The notes under the pieces: model-generated
What the model was told of the DNA's origin: nothing
Database searches by the model: none
What the model saw: only the letters and a program-made list of their open reading frames with translations
Translations under genes and position numbers: made by a program
DNA from: Serratia rubidaea
GTDB lineage: Bacteria; Pseudomonadota; Gammaproteobacteria; Enterobacterales; Enterobacteriaceae
Assembly: GCA_901472405.1 (NCBI GenBank)
Contig: LR590463.1
Span: 1,860,001 to 1,924,000, forward strand
Direction: 5' to 3'
Length of the DNA stretch: 64,000 bases
Shown here: positions 36,709 to 46,215 of the stretch, piece by piece
Layout: every line of letters starts with the position of its first letter
Numbering within the stretch: the first letter of the stretch is position 1

Positions 36709-37749
36709 ATGTCTTCTTCAATTAAAAACAGCGTCAAACGCCCGACCCTTGCCGACGTTGCCGAACTGGCCGGCGTCTCGCTGGGCAGCGCCTCACGGGC
36801 GCTGTCGGTTCCTGAAAGGGTTAAACCCGCCACGCTGCAGCGCGTCCGCGCCGCCGTCGAGCAACTGGGATATGTGAGCAACGGCGCCGCGCGGGCGCTG
36901 GCTTCCCGACGCACCTATACCATTGGCGCCGTATTCCCAACGATGTATAACCAGGCCTTTGTCGATGCCTTACAGACCCTGCAGGCGACGCTGTGGTCGA
37001 TGAACTATCAGGTTATATTGGCGACGCATGAATATCAGGCCGAGCGTGAGTTTGACGTAATCAAAACGCTGGTGGAACGCGGCGTTGAGGGCATCGTTCT
37101 GGTGGGTTCTACACATGAGGAGCGGGTTTATGAGCTGCTGCGTCAGCGCCAGCTGCCGTTGGTGCTCACCTGGCAGAGGGATGAACCGCCCTATGGCGTC
37201 AGCATTGGCTTCGATAACTGGCGCGCGACATACCGGATGGCGCAGGAAGTGATTGCCCTGGGTCACCGGGCGATCGCCGTGGTCTGCGGCAGCCAGGCGA
37301 ACAATAATCGCAGCCGCCAGCGCGTTGACGGTATTGCTCAGGCAATGCAAGAGCGCCGGTTACGCCTGGACGAGTCGCAAGTCTATGAGGCGCCGTTCAC
37401 CATTGAAGGCGGACGAGACGCCGCCAGGCGGCTATTGGCCGCAGGCAAACCGCCGACGGCCATTCTGTGCATGACGGATGTACAAGCGCTGGGCGTTCTT
37501 GATGAGCTGGGGCAGGCCGGTTGGCGGGTGCCGCAGGATATATCGGTCACCGGGATGGATAACATTGAATTTTCCGCGTTGGCGCAGCCTGCATTAACGA
37601 CCATTGACGTGCCGTCGCGCGCTATCGGCGCGCTGGCTGCCCGGCGCATCGTCAGTATGGTGGAGCAAACGACGTTTATTGAAAGTGCCGAACTGGCATG
37701 CTCGCTGGTTTTACGCCAGAGTCTCGGCGTACCGCGGGAAGGGGGATAA
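36709..37749 (+). CDS. LacI/GalR-family transcriptional repressor
   Basis: A 346-aa regulator. The N-terminal HTH is typical (PTLADVAELAGVSLGSASRA, residues 12-31) with the hinge helix NGAARALASRRTYTIG. The periplasmic-binding-protein-like core has IGAVFPTMYN, EGIVLVGSTHEERVY and PTAILCMTDVQALGVLDELG with DISVTGMDNIEFSALAQPAL. It should bind a sugar or related ligand, but no target operon is next to it. The ATG at 36709 is preferred; an upstream in-frame TTG at 36679 would add ten residues. Confidence 0.85.
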   Translation: MSSSIKNSVKRPTLADVAELAGVSLGSASRALSVPERVKPATLQRVRAAVEQLGYVSNGAARALASRRTYTIGAVFPTMYNQAFVDALQTLQATLWSMNYQVILATHEYQAEREFDVIKTLVERGVEGIVLVGSTHEERVYELLRQRQLPLVLTWQRDEPPYGVSIGFDNWRATYRMAQEVIALGHRAIAVVCGSQANNNRSRQRVDGIAQAMQERRLRLDESQVYEAPFTIEGGRDAARRLLAAGKPPTAILCMTDVQALGVLDELGQAGWRVPQDISVTGMDNIEFSALAQPALTTIDVPSRAIGALAARRIVSMVEQTTFIESAELACSLVLRQSLGVPREGG

Positions 37750-37781
37750 CGGCGGGCCAGGAGGCCGCGCCGTTGTCATAC

Positions 37782-38750
37782 TTACAGGCCCTGCTGCGCC
37801 AAATCGGCGGCGAAGTAAGAGAAGATAAAGTCGGCGCCGGCACGTTTAATGGACGACAGCGACTCACGCACCACCTGGGCTTCATCGATCGCGCCCGCGG
37901 CGGCGGCGAATTTAATCATCGCGTACTCCCCACTGACCTGATAGGCCGCAACCGGCAGCGTGCTGGCATTGCGAATATCACGGATAACGTCCAGATAATA
38001 GCTGGCCGGTTTGACCATCAGCGCATCAGCACCTTCGGCTTCGTCAATCAGCGACTCGCGCAGCGCTTCCCGGCGGTTCATCGGGTTCATCTGGTAGGTT
38101 TTACGGTCGCCCTTCAGTTCGCTGCCGCCGGCCTCGCGGAACGGTCCGTACAGGGAGGAGGCGAACTTGGTGGAGTAGGAGATAATGCCGGTATTGCCGA
38201 AGCCGGCTGCGTCCAGCGCCTGACGGATGGCCTGCACCTGGCCGTCGGCTGCGGCAGACGGGGCGATAAAGTCCGCGCCGGCGTGCGCCGCGGCCACCGC
38301 CTGCTTCTGCAGGTTCAGCAGCGTGGCATCATTGTCGACGGTGTGATCGTGCACCACGCCGCAGTGCCCGTGGGTGGTGTATTCACAAAAACAGGTGTCT
38401 GACATCAGGATCATTTCCGGGACGGTATCTTTACAGATACGCGCCATACGTGACACCAGGCCATTTTCGTTCCAGGTATCGCTGCCGGTGTCATCTTTAT
38501 GGTGAGACACCCCAAACGTCATGATGCTGCGGATACCGCTTTTAGCGTATTTCTCCAGCTCAAAAGCCAGTCTGGATTCAGGGATGCGTTTGATGCCCGG
38601 CAGCGCGTTCAGCTCCAGATATTCCGAGGTATCTTCCTCGACGAAGATGGGCAACACCAGGTCGGACAGTCGCAGTTCATCTTCCTGGAACAGGGAACGG
38701 CGCGCCTCGGAACTTCTCAGGCGGCGCAGGCGGGTTGGCAGGGAATTCAT
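37782..38750 (-). CDS. hemB: HemB, delta-aminolevulinic acid dehydratase (porphobilinogen synthase)
   Basis: A 322-aa zinc enzyme that condenses two 5-aminolevulinate molecules to porphobilinogen in heme synthesis. The catalytic zinc site is [12 protein letters not shown] (three Cys, about residues 119-129). The Schiff-base lysines lie in [14 protein letters not shown] and [14 protein letters not shown]. The glutamate of the allosteric metal site is in the REALRE segment. The start follows AGAGGTTATT. Convergent with the LacI gene, 32 bp apart. The frame is intact. Confidence 0.97.
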   Translation of the reverse strand: MNSLPTRLRRLRSSEARRSLFQEDELRLSDLVLPIFVEEDTSEYLELNALPGIKRIPESRLAFELEKYAKSGIRSIMTFGVSHHKDDTGSDTWNENGLVSRMARICKDTVPEMILMSDTCFCEYTTHGHCGVVHDHTVDNDATLLNLQKQAVAAAHAGADFIAPSAAADGQVQAIRQALDAAGFGNTGIISYSTKFASSLYGPFREAGGSELKGDRKTYQMNPMNRREALRESLIDEAEGADALMVKPASYYLDVIRDIRNASTLPVAAYQVSGEYAMIKFAAAAGAIDEAQVVRESLSSIKRAGADFIFSYFAADLAQQGL

Positions 38751-38912
38751 AATAACCTCTTCGTGAAGCGCTCTATCGCATGCAGGAAGCATGCGGTGAT
38801 GATGGTGGGAAGGTAAATGAAGCGCTTCAATTATTCAAGTCAGGCCGCATTTTTTTGACTGTTTCACACCGCTGTTGGGGCGCTATCGGGAGAGGAAGAG
38901 AAAAGGGAACAA

Positions 38913-38928
38913 CGCCCCGTTCGGGGCG
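38913..38928 (-). terminator. Hairpin after the 72-aa protein gene
   Basis: CGCCCC-GTTC-GGGGCG, 17 bp past the stop codon at 38945. The T-rich tail is weak. Confidence 0.55.
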
Positions 38929-38944
38929 AAGGGATTAAAGAGGC

Positions 38945-39163
38945 TCAGAATGGGAAACTGGCCACTTTAGGCATGCTAGGATTGCCCATGGCAATGATGA
39001 AATTATCATTGTCTTTGATGATATTGGCGCCTTTTTCACGGCATATCATCGTCAGCTCCGAAACATCGTCAGCGCTGACCGCATAATCGAGCTTGATGCG
39101 TTTTGCTTTCCCTGTCGAGATGGCAACTTTAGCTTCTTTCTTGCTTTTAACGGTAATCGACAT
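38945..39163 (-). CDS. Small cytoplasmic protein, 72 aa, unknown
   Basis: AAAGG precedes the ATG at 39163. The protein is Lys-rich at the N-terminus (MSITVKSKKEAKVAISTGKA), followed by a mixed alpha/beta part (KLDYAVSADDVSELTMICRE). No signal or membrane segment. I do not recognise it; the well-shaped frame, ribosome site and terminator support a real gene. Confidence 0.6.
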   Translation of the reverse strand: MSITVKSKKEAKVAISTGKAKRIKLDYAVSADDVSELTMICREKGANIIKDNDNFIIAMGNPSMPKVASFPF

Positions 39164-39587
39164 AATAACCTTTTATTTCATATTGTTAAAAGTAATGGTT
39201 TACCAAGTCGGCCGTAGCAAGCTAGCTTTCTGGATGGCCGGAGGCAAGATAAAATCGCTAATCCGCCAAAAAAACGTGAACCCCATCGCATTTATAATAT
39301 TTAAAATGCGAAATATTGGCATGAAGGTTGCCGGCGTAATGGGAAAGCCTGACGGAATAATTAAAATCCAGCGTTTTTATTGTGGTTAAATATAACGACA
39401 AGGCTAATGGGTGCGAAAAATCTTAAACACAAATGACCGGGCTTTATAAGCTTGCCGTTTGCTAGGAAAACTCTTATTGTTCGACTAAGTGTGTGAAGTA
39501 TCGCCCTTTGTTATCCTATTGTAATTGCTGGATAATACTGTCTACCCAGGATAGTTCAGCGGCGTTTGGTTTGAGAGAAATTTAATA
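39164..39587. other. 424-bp gap before the YmgB-like gene
   Basis: A frame at 39195-39389 (65 aa, basic) has no clear ribosome site and no family resemblance, so it is not called. No RNA or repeat was recognised. Confidence 0.35.
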
Positions 39588-39815
39588 ATGGTTGATTACA
39601 GTTTGTACGGAATGCCGCAAGATAATGCACAAATCTACCGGGATAAGCTGATGGTTATTTACGGTGAAAGCGTGCTGCATTTGATTTCTTCACAGCGCAC
39701 GGTAAATAAAGATAATATTATGAAGTATCTGGTGCGGGAAATTGAACGGCAGCCGGAAGATATTCAGAAATATTATCGCGTTGCTCTGGAGACCGTCGGG
39801 GTCCATGCGCGCTGA
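39588..39815 (+). CDS. YmgB/AriR-like small regulator of biofilm/acid resistance
   Basis: A 75-aa all-helical protein. The pattern YRDKLMVIYGESVLHLISSQ, then VNKDNIMKYLVREIE and YYRVALETVG fits the YmgB/AriR fold (two long helices plus a C-terminal helix). E. coli AriR is a small dimeric regulator of biofilm and acid resistance. Identity is low, so the family assignment is moderate. GAGAG lies 10 bp before the ATG. Standalone. Confidence 0.6.
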   Translation: MVDYSLYGMPQDNAQIYRDKLMVIYGESVLHLISSQRTVNKDNIMKYLVREIERQPEDIQKYYRVALETVGVHAR

Positions 39816-39912
39816 AGCAGAATAAATCGGGTAAGGAAAGATCGCCGGATGCTTTATTTTAACGCGCCGGCTGCGCCTATTTTTCGCTCTGACGAGACGT
39901 GACGACGGATGT

Positions 39913-39944
39913 AAAAAAACCACCCCATGATGGGGTGGTTTTTT
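39913..39944. terminator. Bidirectional terminator between the YmgB-like gene and proP
   Basis: A7, CCACCCC-ATGA-GGGGTGG, T6. Serves proP on the minus strand. Confidence 0.9.
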
Positions 39945-39955
39945 ATGGGCGTTAA

Positions 39956-41479
39956 TCAGTCCAGCTTGGGATGCTGATCGATCAGCGCCTGTTTTCTTTT
40001 CTCCAGCGCTTTGATCTGCTCTTCCAGGTCGCCAATCTCATCGCTGATGTTTTCCACCTTCTGCTCGATATTATCGTAGGTTTCCTGCAGCAGCTCTTTG
40101 GCCTCGGAACGGTCCGAAGCGGCCGGCGTTGCGCCGCGCAGCGGCTTGTTGGCGGTTTCTTTCATATACAGGCCGGTCAGCAGGCCGATAACGGCCACCG
40201 CCATCAGGTAGTAGGCCGGCATATACAGATTACCGCTGGACTCTACCAGCCAGGCGGCAACGGTCGGCGTCGCGCCCGCCACCAGGACGGAGATGTTGAA
40301 CGAAATGGCCAGCGCGCTGTAGCGGATATGCGTCGGGAACATGGCCGGCAAGGTTGAGGCCATCACCCCGGTAAAGGAGTTAAGCAGTACCGCCAGCACC
40401 AGCAGACCGACAAAAATCAGACCAATCACGTTACTGTTGATCAACATAAAGCAGGGGATAGCCAGTAACATCAGGCCAATACTGCCGCCGATAACAAACG
40501 GTTTACGGCCGATGCGGTCACTGGTCAGGCCGATCACCGGCTGGACAAACAGCATGCCGATCATGATGGCGATGATAATCAGGACGCCGTGGCTTTCTGA
40601 ATAGTGCAGGTTATGCGACAGATAGCTCGGCATATAGGTCAGCAGCATGTAGTAGGTGACGTTGGTGGCGATAACCAGCCCCACGCATACCAACAGGCTG
40701 CGCCATTGTTTAGTGGCGATCTCTTTAAAGGAGGCGCGCGGCGGATTCTGCAGCGCATCGCGGTCGCCCTGTTCCATTTTGTCGACGTGCTGCTGGAACG
40801 CCGGGGTTTCTTCCAGCGCATGACGCAGGTACAGGCCGATGATGCCCAGCGGCGCCGCGAGGAAGAACGGCAGGCGCCAGCCCCAGTCGAGGAACTTGGC
40901 TTCACCGACGATGCTGGAAATCAGCACCACGACGCCGGCGCCGAGCACGAAACCGGCGATGGAGCCGAAATCGAGCCAGCTGCCCATAAAGCCGCGCTTG
41001 CGGTCCGGCGAATATTCGGCGACGAAGATGGCGGCACCGGAGTATTCACCGCCCACTGAGAAGCCCTGCGCCAGTTTGGCCAGCAGCAGCAGGATAGGCG
41101 CCCAGATGCCGATGCTGGCATAGGACGGGATCAGCCCGATACAGAAGGTGCTGATAGCCATAATAATGATGGTGACGGACAGGACCTTTTGCCGGCCGAA
41201 TTTATCGCCCATAGCGCCAAAGAATACGCCGCCCAGCGGACGTACCAGGAACGGTACCGAGAAGGTCGCCAGCGCGGCGATCATCTGGACGCCGGGGGAC
41301 GCGCCGGGGAAGAACACCTGGCCAAGCGCATAGGCGACAAAGCCGTAAACCCCGAAGTCAAACCATTCCATCGCGTTGCCCAGTGCGGCGGCGGTAATGG
41401 CTTTTTTCAGCTTGCTGTCGTCAATAATGGTTATGTCGTTAATATGTAGCGGTTTATGTCGTTTTTTTCTCAGCTTCAT
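39956..41479 (-). CDS. proP: ProP, osmosensory proline/betaine:H+ symporter
   Basis: A 507-aa MFS transporter with 12 helices that imports proline and glycine betaine as osmolality rises. Sugar-porter-type loops are present (GDKFGRQKVL, then SDRIGRKPFVIGG). The cytoplasmic C-terminal heptad region (residues 455-505, ENISDEIGDLEEQIKALEKR) is the antiparallel coiled coil that sets the osmotic threshold in E. coli ProP. The start at 41479 (MKLRKKRHKP) is plausible. It has an intact frame in this error-prone sequence. E. coli proP is controlled by CRP and Fis; a CRP-like site lies upstream. Confidence 0.94.
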   Translation of the reverse strand: MKLRKKRHKPLHINDITIIDDSKLKKAITAAALGNAMEWFDFGVYGFVAYALGQVFFPGASPGVQMIAALATFSVPFLVRPLGGVFFGAMGDKFGRQKVLSVTIIIMAISTFCIGLIPSYASIGIWAPILLLLAKLAQGFSVGGEYSGAAIFVAEYSPDRKRGFMGSWLDFGSIAGFVLGAGVVVLISSIVGEAKFLDWGWRLPFFLAAPLGIIGLYLRHALEETPAFQQHVDKMEQGDRDALQNPPRASFKEIATKQWRSLLVCVGLVIATNVTYYMLLTYMPSYLSHNLHYSESHGVLIIIAIMIGMLFVQPVIGLTSDRIGRKPFVIGGSIGLMLLAIPCFMLINSNVIGLIFVGLLVLAVLLNSFTGVMASTLPAMFPTHIRYSALAISFNISVLVAGATPTVAAWLVESSGNLYMPAYYLMAVAVIGLLTGLYMKETANKPLRGATPAASDRSEAKELLQETYDNIEQKVENISDEIGDLEEQIKALEKRKQALIDQHPKLD

Positions 41480-41840
41480 CGCATCATCCCTTAAATATTG
41501 AGTTGAACGTGAATCAACCGTTCTCGTTCACGTTTTTCTGCCCAGACATTAACTATTCTAATTTTAGTGTGCCGTTGGCACTTTGGAGCCCCTCAATCAT
41601 TAAACTGATTACTTTGTTGAAATTTGACCTATTTCCCCATCAATATGTCACTTACGTGATTAATAAAAATTCATATATAGCTTAACGTTATATGTGACCG
41701 GGATCAAATCTAGCAATTTTATTTATCAATACGGACGTATAAATAATTACGGAAGATCGGCAGCAAGCGCATGAATAGCCAAGGTAAAAGAGGTTACGGC
41801 AGGTAACATGTGTCGCGTGAATATAATAACGGAAGTGACT
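41480..41840. other. 361-bp divergent intergenic region
   Basis: Between proP and the 204-aa membrane protein gene. TGTGACCGGGATCAAA at 41693-41708 resembles a CRP site (TGTGA-N6-TCACA). AT-rich elsewhere. Confidence 0.4.
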
Positions 41841-42455
41841 ATGCAGTACCGTACCAACCTCAATATTATTGTAAAAAAACTCGCTTTATTTCTGCTTTAT
41901 TCAGCAACGCTGGCCGGGCTGTTGGGGCTGATTTTTGTTGATGTTTATTGGCTACATAACTTTGTCTATGAGATGTCGCTGACGGAGCTGATGCAGGAGA
42001 TATTCCTTGCCGCCATTGCGGTAGGCTTCCTGGTTTCCGCCCGCCGTCATGCTGAGTATCGGGCTGCCAGGGTGTTGATTGGCGGCTTCTTTCTGTGCAT
42101 GTTGATCCGCGAGCTGGATTTCGCCTTCGATTATCTGCATCACGGCGCCTGGGTGTGGTTTGCTCTGCTGACCACGCTGCTGTGTCTGGGCTATGCAGCG
42201 CGTCATGCGGCCTCGGCGCTGCATGGTCTGGCCCACTTCTTTAACCATCCGAGCTACGGCATGATGTGCGCCGGTTTGCTGTGCATTCTGGTGTTTTCCC
42301 GCCTGTTTGGCATGCACCTGTTGTGGGAAGGGTTGCTGCTGGATGGGTATAATCGGGTGGTAAAAAATATGGTGGAAGAGGGCTGTGAACTGGTCGGCTA
42401 CGCTTTTTGCCTGTTTGCGACCTGCCAGTATCTGGCAAAACCCCGCCAGGCCTAG
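41841..42455 (+). CDS. Polytopic inner-membrane protein, 204 aa, unknown
   Basis: The ATG at 41841 (MQYRTNLNIIVKK) has GGAAG 6 bp upstream; a frame open from 41808 is less likely to start there. Six or so hydrophobic helices (LALFLLYSATLAGLLGLIFV; ELMQEIFLAAIAVGFLVSAR; GMMCAGLLCILVFSRLFG) with histidines and acidic residues between them (RELDFAFDYLHHG, NMVEEGCELVGY). No family was recognised. Intact and well supported as a gene. Confidence 0.65.
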   Translation: MQYRTNLNIIVKKLALFLLYSATLAGLLGLIFVDVYWLHNFVYEMSLTELMQEIFLAAIAVGFLVSARRHAEYRAARVLIGGFFLCMLIRELDFAFDYLHHGAWVWFALLTTLLCLGYAARHAASALHGLAHFFNHPSYGMMCAGLLCILVFSRLFGMHLLWEGLLLDGYNRVVKNMVEEGCELVGYAFCLFATCQYLAKPRQA

Positions 42456-42614
42456 CGCCATTTGCGATAATTGCAGCTTTGATGATTGGTTAAGTGAATA
42501 GTTGTGCCAATAACGTCGTCTTGATGGGATTTATCTGTAAAATCATCCACTGCCAGTGATTTATCTTGTACCCATGGCGACATTATGGATAATGTCGCCA
42601 AAGCATAAGGGAGT

Positions 42615-42710
42615 GCGCTATTAACTCAGTTGGCAGAGTGATTGGTTTTAACATGCTTTAATTGGCTACAAAATTGATAGACGCGGGTTCGAGTCCTGCA
42701 TAGCGCGCCA
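42615..42710 (+). tRNA. tRNA-like element or tRNA pseudogene with an enlarged centre
   Basis: A 7-bp acceptor stem is perfect (GCGCTAT/ATAGCGC) and is followed by G and CCA. The D arm (ACTC-AGTTGGCA-GAGT) and T arm (GCGGG-TTCGAGT-CCTGC) are also intact. Between the D and T arms there are about 42 nt instead of 22. No five-base-pair anticodon stem can be formed there. ATTGG occurs twice, 20 nt apart, which suggests an insertion. Identity of the original tRNA is unknown. Confidence 0.5.
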
Positions 42711-42898
42711 ACTCCCCCGGCCTTGGTGGCCAGCGTAAAGCATGCCCGGGTTGATGTGCACTATCGACTCCTCGTTGGGATTTCCGGGTGTGCTTTACCC
42801 TGTTTACCGTCCACGCCGTCCGGCGTTTCTTTTCGCCTATCGATCCTTTGCTAGACTGTTATCAAGGCAGCCTTTCTGTCTGATAACCGGAGGTCGAT

Positions 42899-43198
42899 AT
42901 GTCTGAGTCCGCTCAACTGCAGGAACTGATGCAACGTATCGCCGCGCTCGAAGCGCGGGAGAAGGCGCTGACTGCGGAATCCAATGCCTATCAGGCGATC
43001 CTGACGACCCTGCTGGGCAATCTGGACAAATCGCTGCGTGATAATGTTATCGGCATGATCGATCGCGCCCACGAGATTGCCTATGCACGCGCCATTCAAC
43101 GGGGTAATGCCGTGCAGCAAGACAGGATCAAACAGGCGGATGATGTTGCGCAGCGGATGTTTATGTTCGCCCAGGGCAAGGCCTCGCAGCCGCGCTAG
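42899..43198 (+). CDS. Small helical/coiled-coil protein, 99 aa, unknown
   Basis: GGAGGTCGAT precedes the ATG. The N-terminal 25 residues are a heptad-like helix (LQELMQRIAALEAREKALTA), followed by further helices (QAILTTLLGNLDKSLRDNVI). No signal or membrane part. It is probably a cytosolic dimer. Not recognised. Base composition resembles core genes. Confidence 0.6.
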   Translation: MSESAQLQELMQRIAALEAREKALTAESNAYQAILTTLLGNLDKSLRDNVIGMIDRAHEIAYARAIQRGNAVQQDRIKQADDVAQRMFMFAQGKASQPR

Positions 43199-43320
43199 CT
43201 CGGCTATAACAGTTGCCGGTTTTTAATTAGCTAACTGCTATACCCGGGGAAACTGTACTTGTGTTAGCGTGAAGGGTAACGATTGATAGCCATTTTGCTT
43301 TCAGGCTAAGGCAGTAACAG

Positions 43321-43824
43321 ATGGACGCGATAAAAAACATTCTGGTGAAAGAGATTGAGCTGATCAACCAGCGGGAAGGGCGCGACGGCAAGCCGCGTTT
43401 TAACAGCGAATTTGCCCGCAATCACCGTTACCTGTGTCTGGCGATGTTCGCCGGCTATTTTGCCGTGATCGCCGTGATGTATCCGGTACCCTATCTGGGG
43501 CTTGGAGCGCTGCTTGGCTTTACCGCTTTTGTGCTGTTTATGTTCGCCATGCTGCTGATGGAGATCAAACCCGTTTATCGCTTTGAAGATATCGGCGTGC
43601 TGGACTTACGCGTCTGTTATAACGGCGAGTGGTACTTTACCCGCGCGCTGCCGTCTCAGGCGGTGGATGAGTTGCTGGCGGAACCGTCGATCAACCCGCA
43701 ATTGAAGACGCGCGTTCGCGAGATTTTGGCCAATAAGGGCGAGATCGACTTCTACGACGTGTATGATTTGGCCTACGGCAAAAAGCTGCATACGCCTGCC
43801 GCATCGGTGGCGTTGGCCAACTAA
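43321..43824 (+). CDS. ylaC: YlaC, inner-membrane protein
   Basis: A 167-aa membrane protein matching E. coli YlaC. The N-terminal cytoplasmic part has LINQREGRDGKPRF; two helices follow (residues 38-80, LAMFAGYFAVIAVMYPVPYL and FTAFVLFMFAMLLM). The conserved block RFEDIGVLDLRVCYNGEWY and the C-terminal KGEIDFYDVYDLA are diagnostic. The function is unknown. AAGG lies upstream of the ATG. Confidence 0.9.
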   Translation: MDAIKNILVKEIELINQREGRDGKPRFNSEFARNHRYLCLAMFAGYFAVIAVMYPVPYLGLGALLGFTAFVLFMFAMLLMEIKPVYRFEDIGVLDLRVCYNGEWYFTRALPSQAVDELLAEPSINPQLKTRVREILANKGEIDFYDVYDLAYGKKLHTPAASVALAN

Positions 43825-43893
43825 GGGTTGCGTCGGCTCCGGGGTCGATTATACTCAGCGTTTGAGCCCGTAAAGAAGCATGAGGAAGTTGCA

Positions 43894-44025
43894 ATGAGTG
43901 ACGAGATTTTTGATTTTGATATTGACGCCGAACTCGCGAAAGCAGAAAAAAAAGCGGCGGAGAAGGCCAGTGAAGTGCCTGACATCCTTGAGGATGAAGC
44001 AGATTGCGAAGGCTGCAAAATTTAA
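43894..44025 (+). CDS. Acidic small protein, 43 aa
   Basis: GAGG lies 9 bp before the ATG, 69 bp after ylaC. The product MSDEIFDFDIDAELAKAEKK continues with an Ala/Glu-rich helix and ends DCEGCKI. The CxxC could bind metal or form a disulfide. A strong terminator follows, so ylaC and this gene may share a transcript. Unknown function. Confidence 0.6.
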   Translation: MSDEIFDFDIDAELAKAEKKAAEKASEVPDILEDEADCEGCKI

Positions 44026-44040
44026 TCGCCATTGCCAATA

Positions 44041-44066
44041 AAAAAACCGCCGCGGCGGTTTTTTTA
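44041..44066. terminator. Bidirectional terminator after the 43-aa gene
   Basis: A6, CCGCC-GC-GGCGG, T7; also suits the small minus-strand genes that end just beyond it. Confidence 0.85.
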
Positions 44067-44077
44067 TTGGCTGTGGT

Positions 44078-44191
44078 TCAGTCGAGGACAAACGCCCAGA
44101 CCAGAAAACCAATCACTACGGCGAGGCAGAGCGCCGAAACGCTGAGCAACACCTTGCCTAAAATATCCTTGTCTTTCCCGTGCTGTGCCAC
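44078..44191 (-). CDS. Putative 37-aa small membrane protein
   Basis: GTG start. The product MAQHGKDKDILGKVLLSVSA continues LCLAVVIGFLVWAFVLD: a basic N-terminus and one membrane helix. It follows a second small membrane-protein frame with only six bases between them. The terminator at 44041 lies next. Not recognised; the ribosome site is weak. Confidence 0.45.
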   Translation of the reverse strand: MAQHGKDKDILGKVLLSVSALCLAVVIGFLVWAFVLD

Positions 44192-44197
44192 GATAAA

Positions 44198-44305
44198 TTA
44201 TCCAACTATAAGTTTATGAACCAAATCGGCAACGCCCAGGTTCAAACCAACCAACGCTAATGCCAAGACCAGCATGGCAGAAACGAACTTTTTCCCGTTA
44301 TTCAC
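44198..44305 (-). CDS. Putative 35-aa small membrane protein
   Basis: GTG start with AGG 8 bp upstream. MNNGKKFVSAMLVLALALVG, then LNLGVADLVHKLIVG: one hydrophobic helix with a basic N-terminus. It is the first of a tandem pair of tiny membrane proteins. Not recognised. Confidence 0.45.
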   Translation of the reverse strand: MNNGKKFVSAMLVLALALVGLNLGVADLVHKLIVG

Positions 44306-44495
44306 ACGATACCTATCCTGTCGTTTTATCGTTCTTAGTGCGGAAGGGCGGACCGACCGCTCTTGATTAAGAACTTACTTACGGGCAGAAGTTCCCCGGC
44401 GCACTGGCCGGATGAGACAATAGGGGAAGAAGCAGGCTGATGATCAGGCTGGCAGGGCGGGCAGCGGTGGCGCATTCGCGCCACCGGCGAAAGGA

Positions 44496-46215
44496 TTAAT
44501 CGGCGTCGATTTTTACCCCGATCTTGCTGACGGCGTTGCCGTCCATTTCCGCGATGGTCCAGGTTAATCCGTCCCACTCCACCTGGTCGCCGACCACCGG
44601 CTCCCCGCCGAGCATCTGTATCACGAACTGGCCCAGCGTTTGCTGTTCATCGATATCATCCTGCAGATTCAGCCCGTAAACCTGAGAGATATCGCTGAGC
44701 CGCGCGTCCGACTGTAGGATAAAGTCGCCGAAGAAGCGTTCGTCCAGCGTAACGGCCGGCGCCTGGCTAAACAGTTTGCCCAGTGCCGGCAGATCATGCT
44801 CGTGGCCGATAACGCACAGAATGTCCTGTTCGCGCAGTCGCGTACTGCCGCTGGGGTGCAGCAGCTCTTTACCGCGGAACAGGGCGGCGATGCGGGTGCC
44901 CTGCGGCATTTTCAGCTCGCGCAGCGCGGCGCCGACGCACCAGTTTTCCGCCGAAAGCTGGTAAACGAACTGTTCCCACTGGTTTTCCGGGTGGATATCC
45001 AACCCGACGCGGGAGATAGGCGCCAGCGCCGGCGGCACCACCACCTTGGCTTTTTTCGCCGCCAGCGTCAGCGTGGTGCCCTGCAGCAGCAGCGAGACCA
45101 GGACGACGAAAAAGGCCACGTTGAAGAACAGATGCGCATTGGGCAGGCCGGCCATCATCGGGAATACCGCCAGAATCACCGGCACCGCGCCGCGCAGCCC
45201 CACCCAGGAAATAAAGATGCGCTCGCGCAGCGTGAAGTTGCGAAACGGCAGCAGGCCGATAAACACCGACACCGGGCGGGCAAACAGAATCATCCACAGC
45301 GAGAGCAGCAGCGCGGGATGGCGATCGGCAGCAGGTTGCTCGGCGTCAGCAGCAGCCCCAGCACCAGGAACATGCCGATTTGGCTGAGCCAGGCCAGCCC
45401 GTCGAAGGTTTGCACAATGCCGTGCCGGTTGCGGATGGGGCGGTTGCCCAGCATCAGGCCGCACAGGTACACCGCCAGGATGCCGCTGCCGTTGAGCGCG
45501 GTCGTCAGGGCGAAAATCAGAATGCCGCCGCTGACGGCCAGCAGCGGGTACAGCCCCTCCGGCAATTTAATGCGGTTGATCAGCCCCAGCAGCAGCCAGC
45601 CGCCGCCGAGACCGAAGACGATACCCATGCCGAACTGTTGCAGCAGATGCAGCAGGAAGCTCCAGCTGATCATGGTCTCGCCGGCGGAAATCATGGCGAT
45701 CAGGGTGATGGTGAGAAACACGGCCATGGGATCGTTACTGCCGGATTCAATTTCCAGCGTGGAGCCGACGCGTTCGTTAAGACCTTTCCCGCCAAGCAGT
45801 GAGAACACCGCGGCGGCATCGGTCGAGCCGATAATGGCGCCGATCAGCAATCCTTGAATCAGATCGATATTAAACAGCCAGGCGGCGGCCAGGCCGGTCA
45901 GGCCGGCGGTGATCACCACGCCGACGGTCGCCAGCGACAGCGCGGCCATAGCGCCACGCGGAAGGAGCTGACGCGGGTGCGCATGCCGCCATCGAGCAGA
46001 ATGACCGCCAACGCCAGGTTACTCACCAGATAGGCGACCGGATAATTGTCAAAAGGGATGCCGCCGAGGCCGTCAACGCCGGCCAGCATGCCAATTGCAA
46101 GGAAAATAACCAGAATAGGGATGCCGAGGCGTGAAGAGAATGAACTGAGCAGGATACTGGCTCCTACCAACACAGCGCCAATGATAAACAGGTTGTTGAT
46201 GGTGCTGGCATCCAA
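44496..46215 (-). CDS. cvrA: CvrA (NhaP2), K+/H+ antiporter of the CPA1 family; two frameshifts
   Basis: A 573-aa (corrected) antiporter. The membrane domain (residues 1-390) shows [20 protein letters not shown], the CPA motif [14 protein letters not shown] with [12 protein letters not shown], and [18 protein letters not shown]. The cytoplasmic part contains a TrkA-C-type regulatory domain ([20 protein letters not shown]) and a CorC/HlyC-like end ([20 protein letters not shown]). Deleted bases near 45946 and 45315 split it into three frames. E. coli CvrA (YcgO) is 578 aa and matters for growth at low osmolality. Confidence 0.92.

Noticed and set aside
39195..39389. 65-aa basic ORF
   Set aside because: No convincing ribosome site or similarity; could be chance in AT-rich DNA.
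41693..41708. CRP site between proP and the membrane-protein gene
   Set aside because: One half matches well, the other (TCAAA) only partly; noted in the gap entry but not called as a feature.
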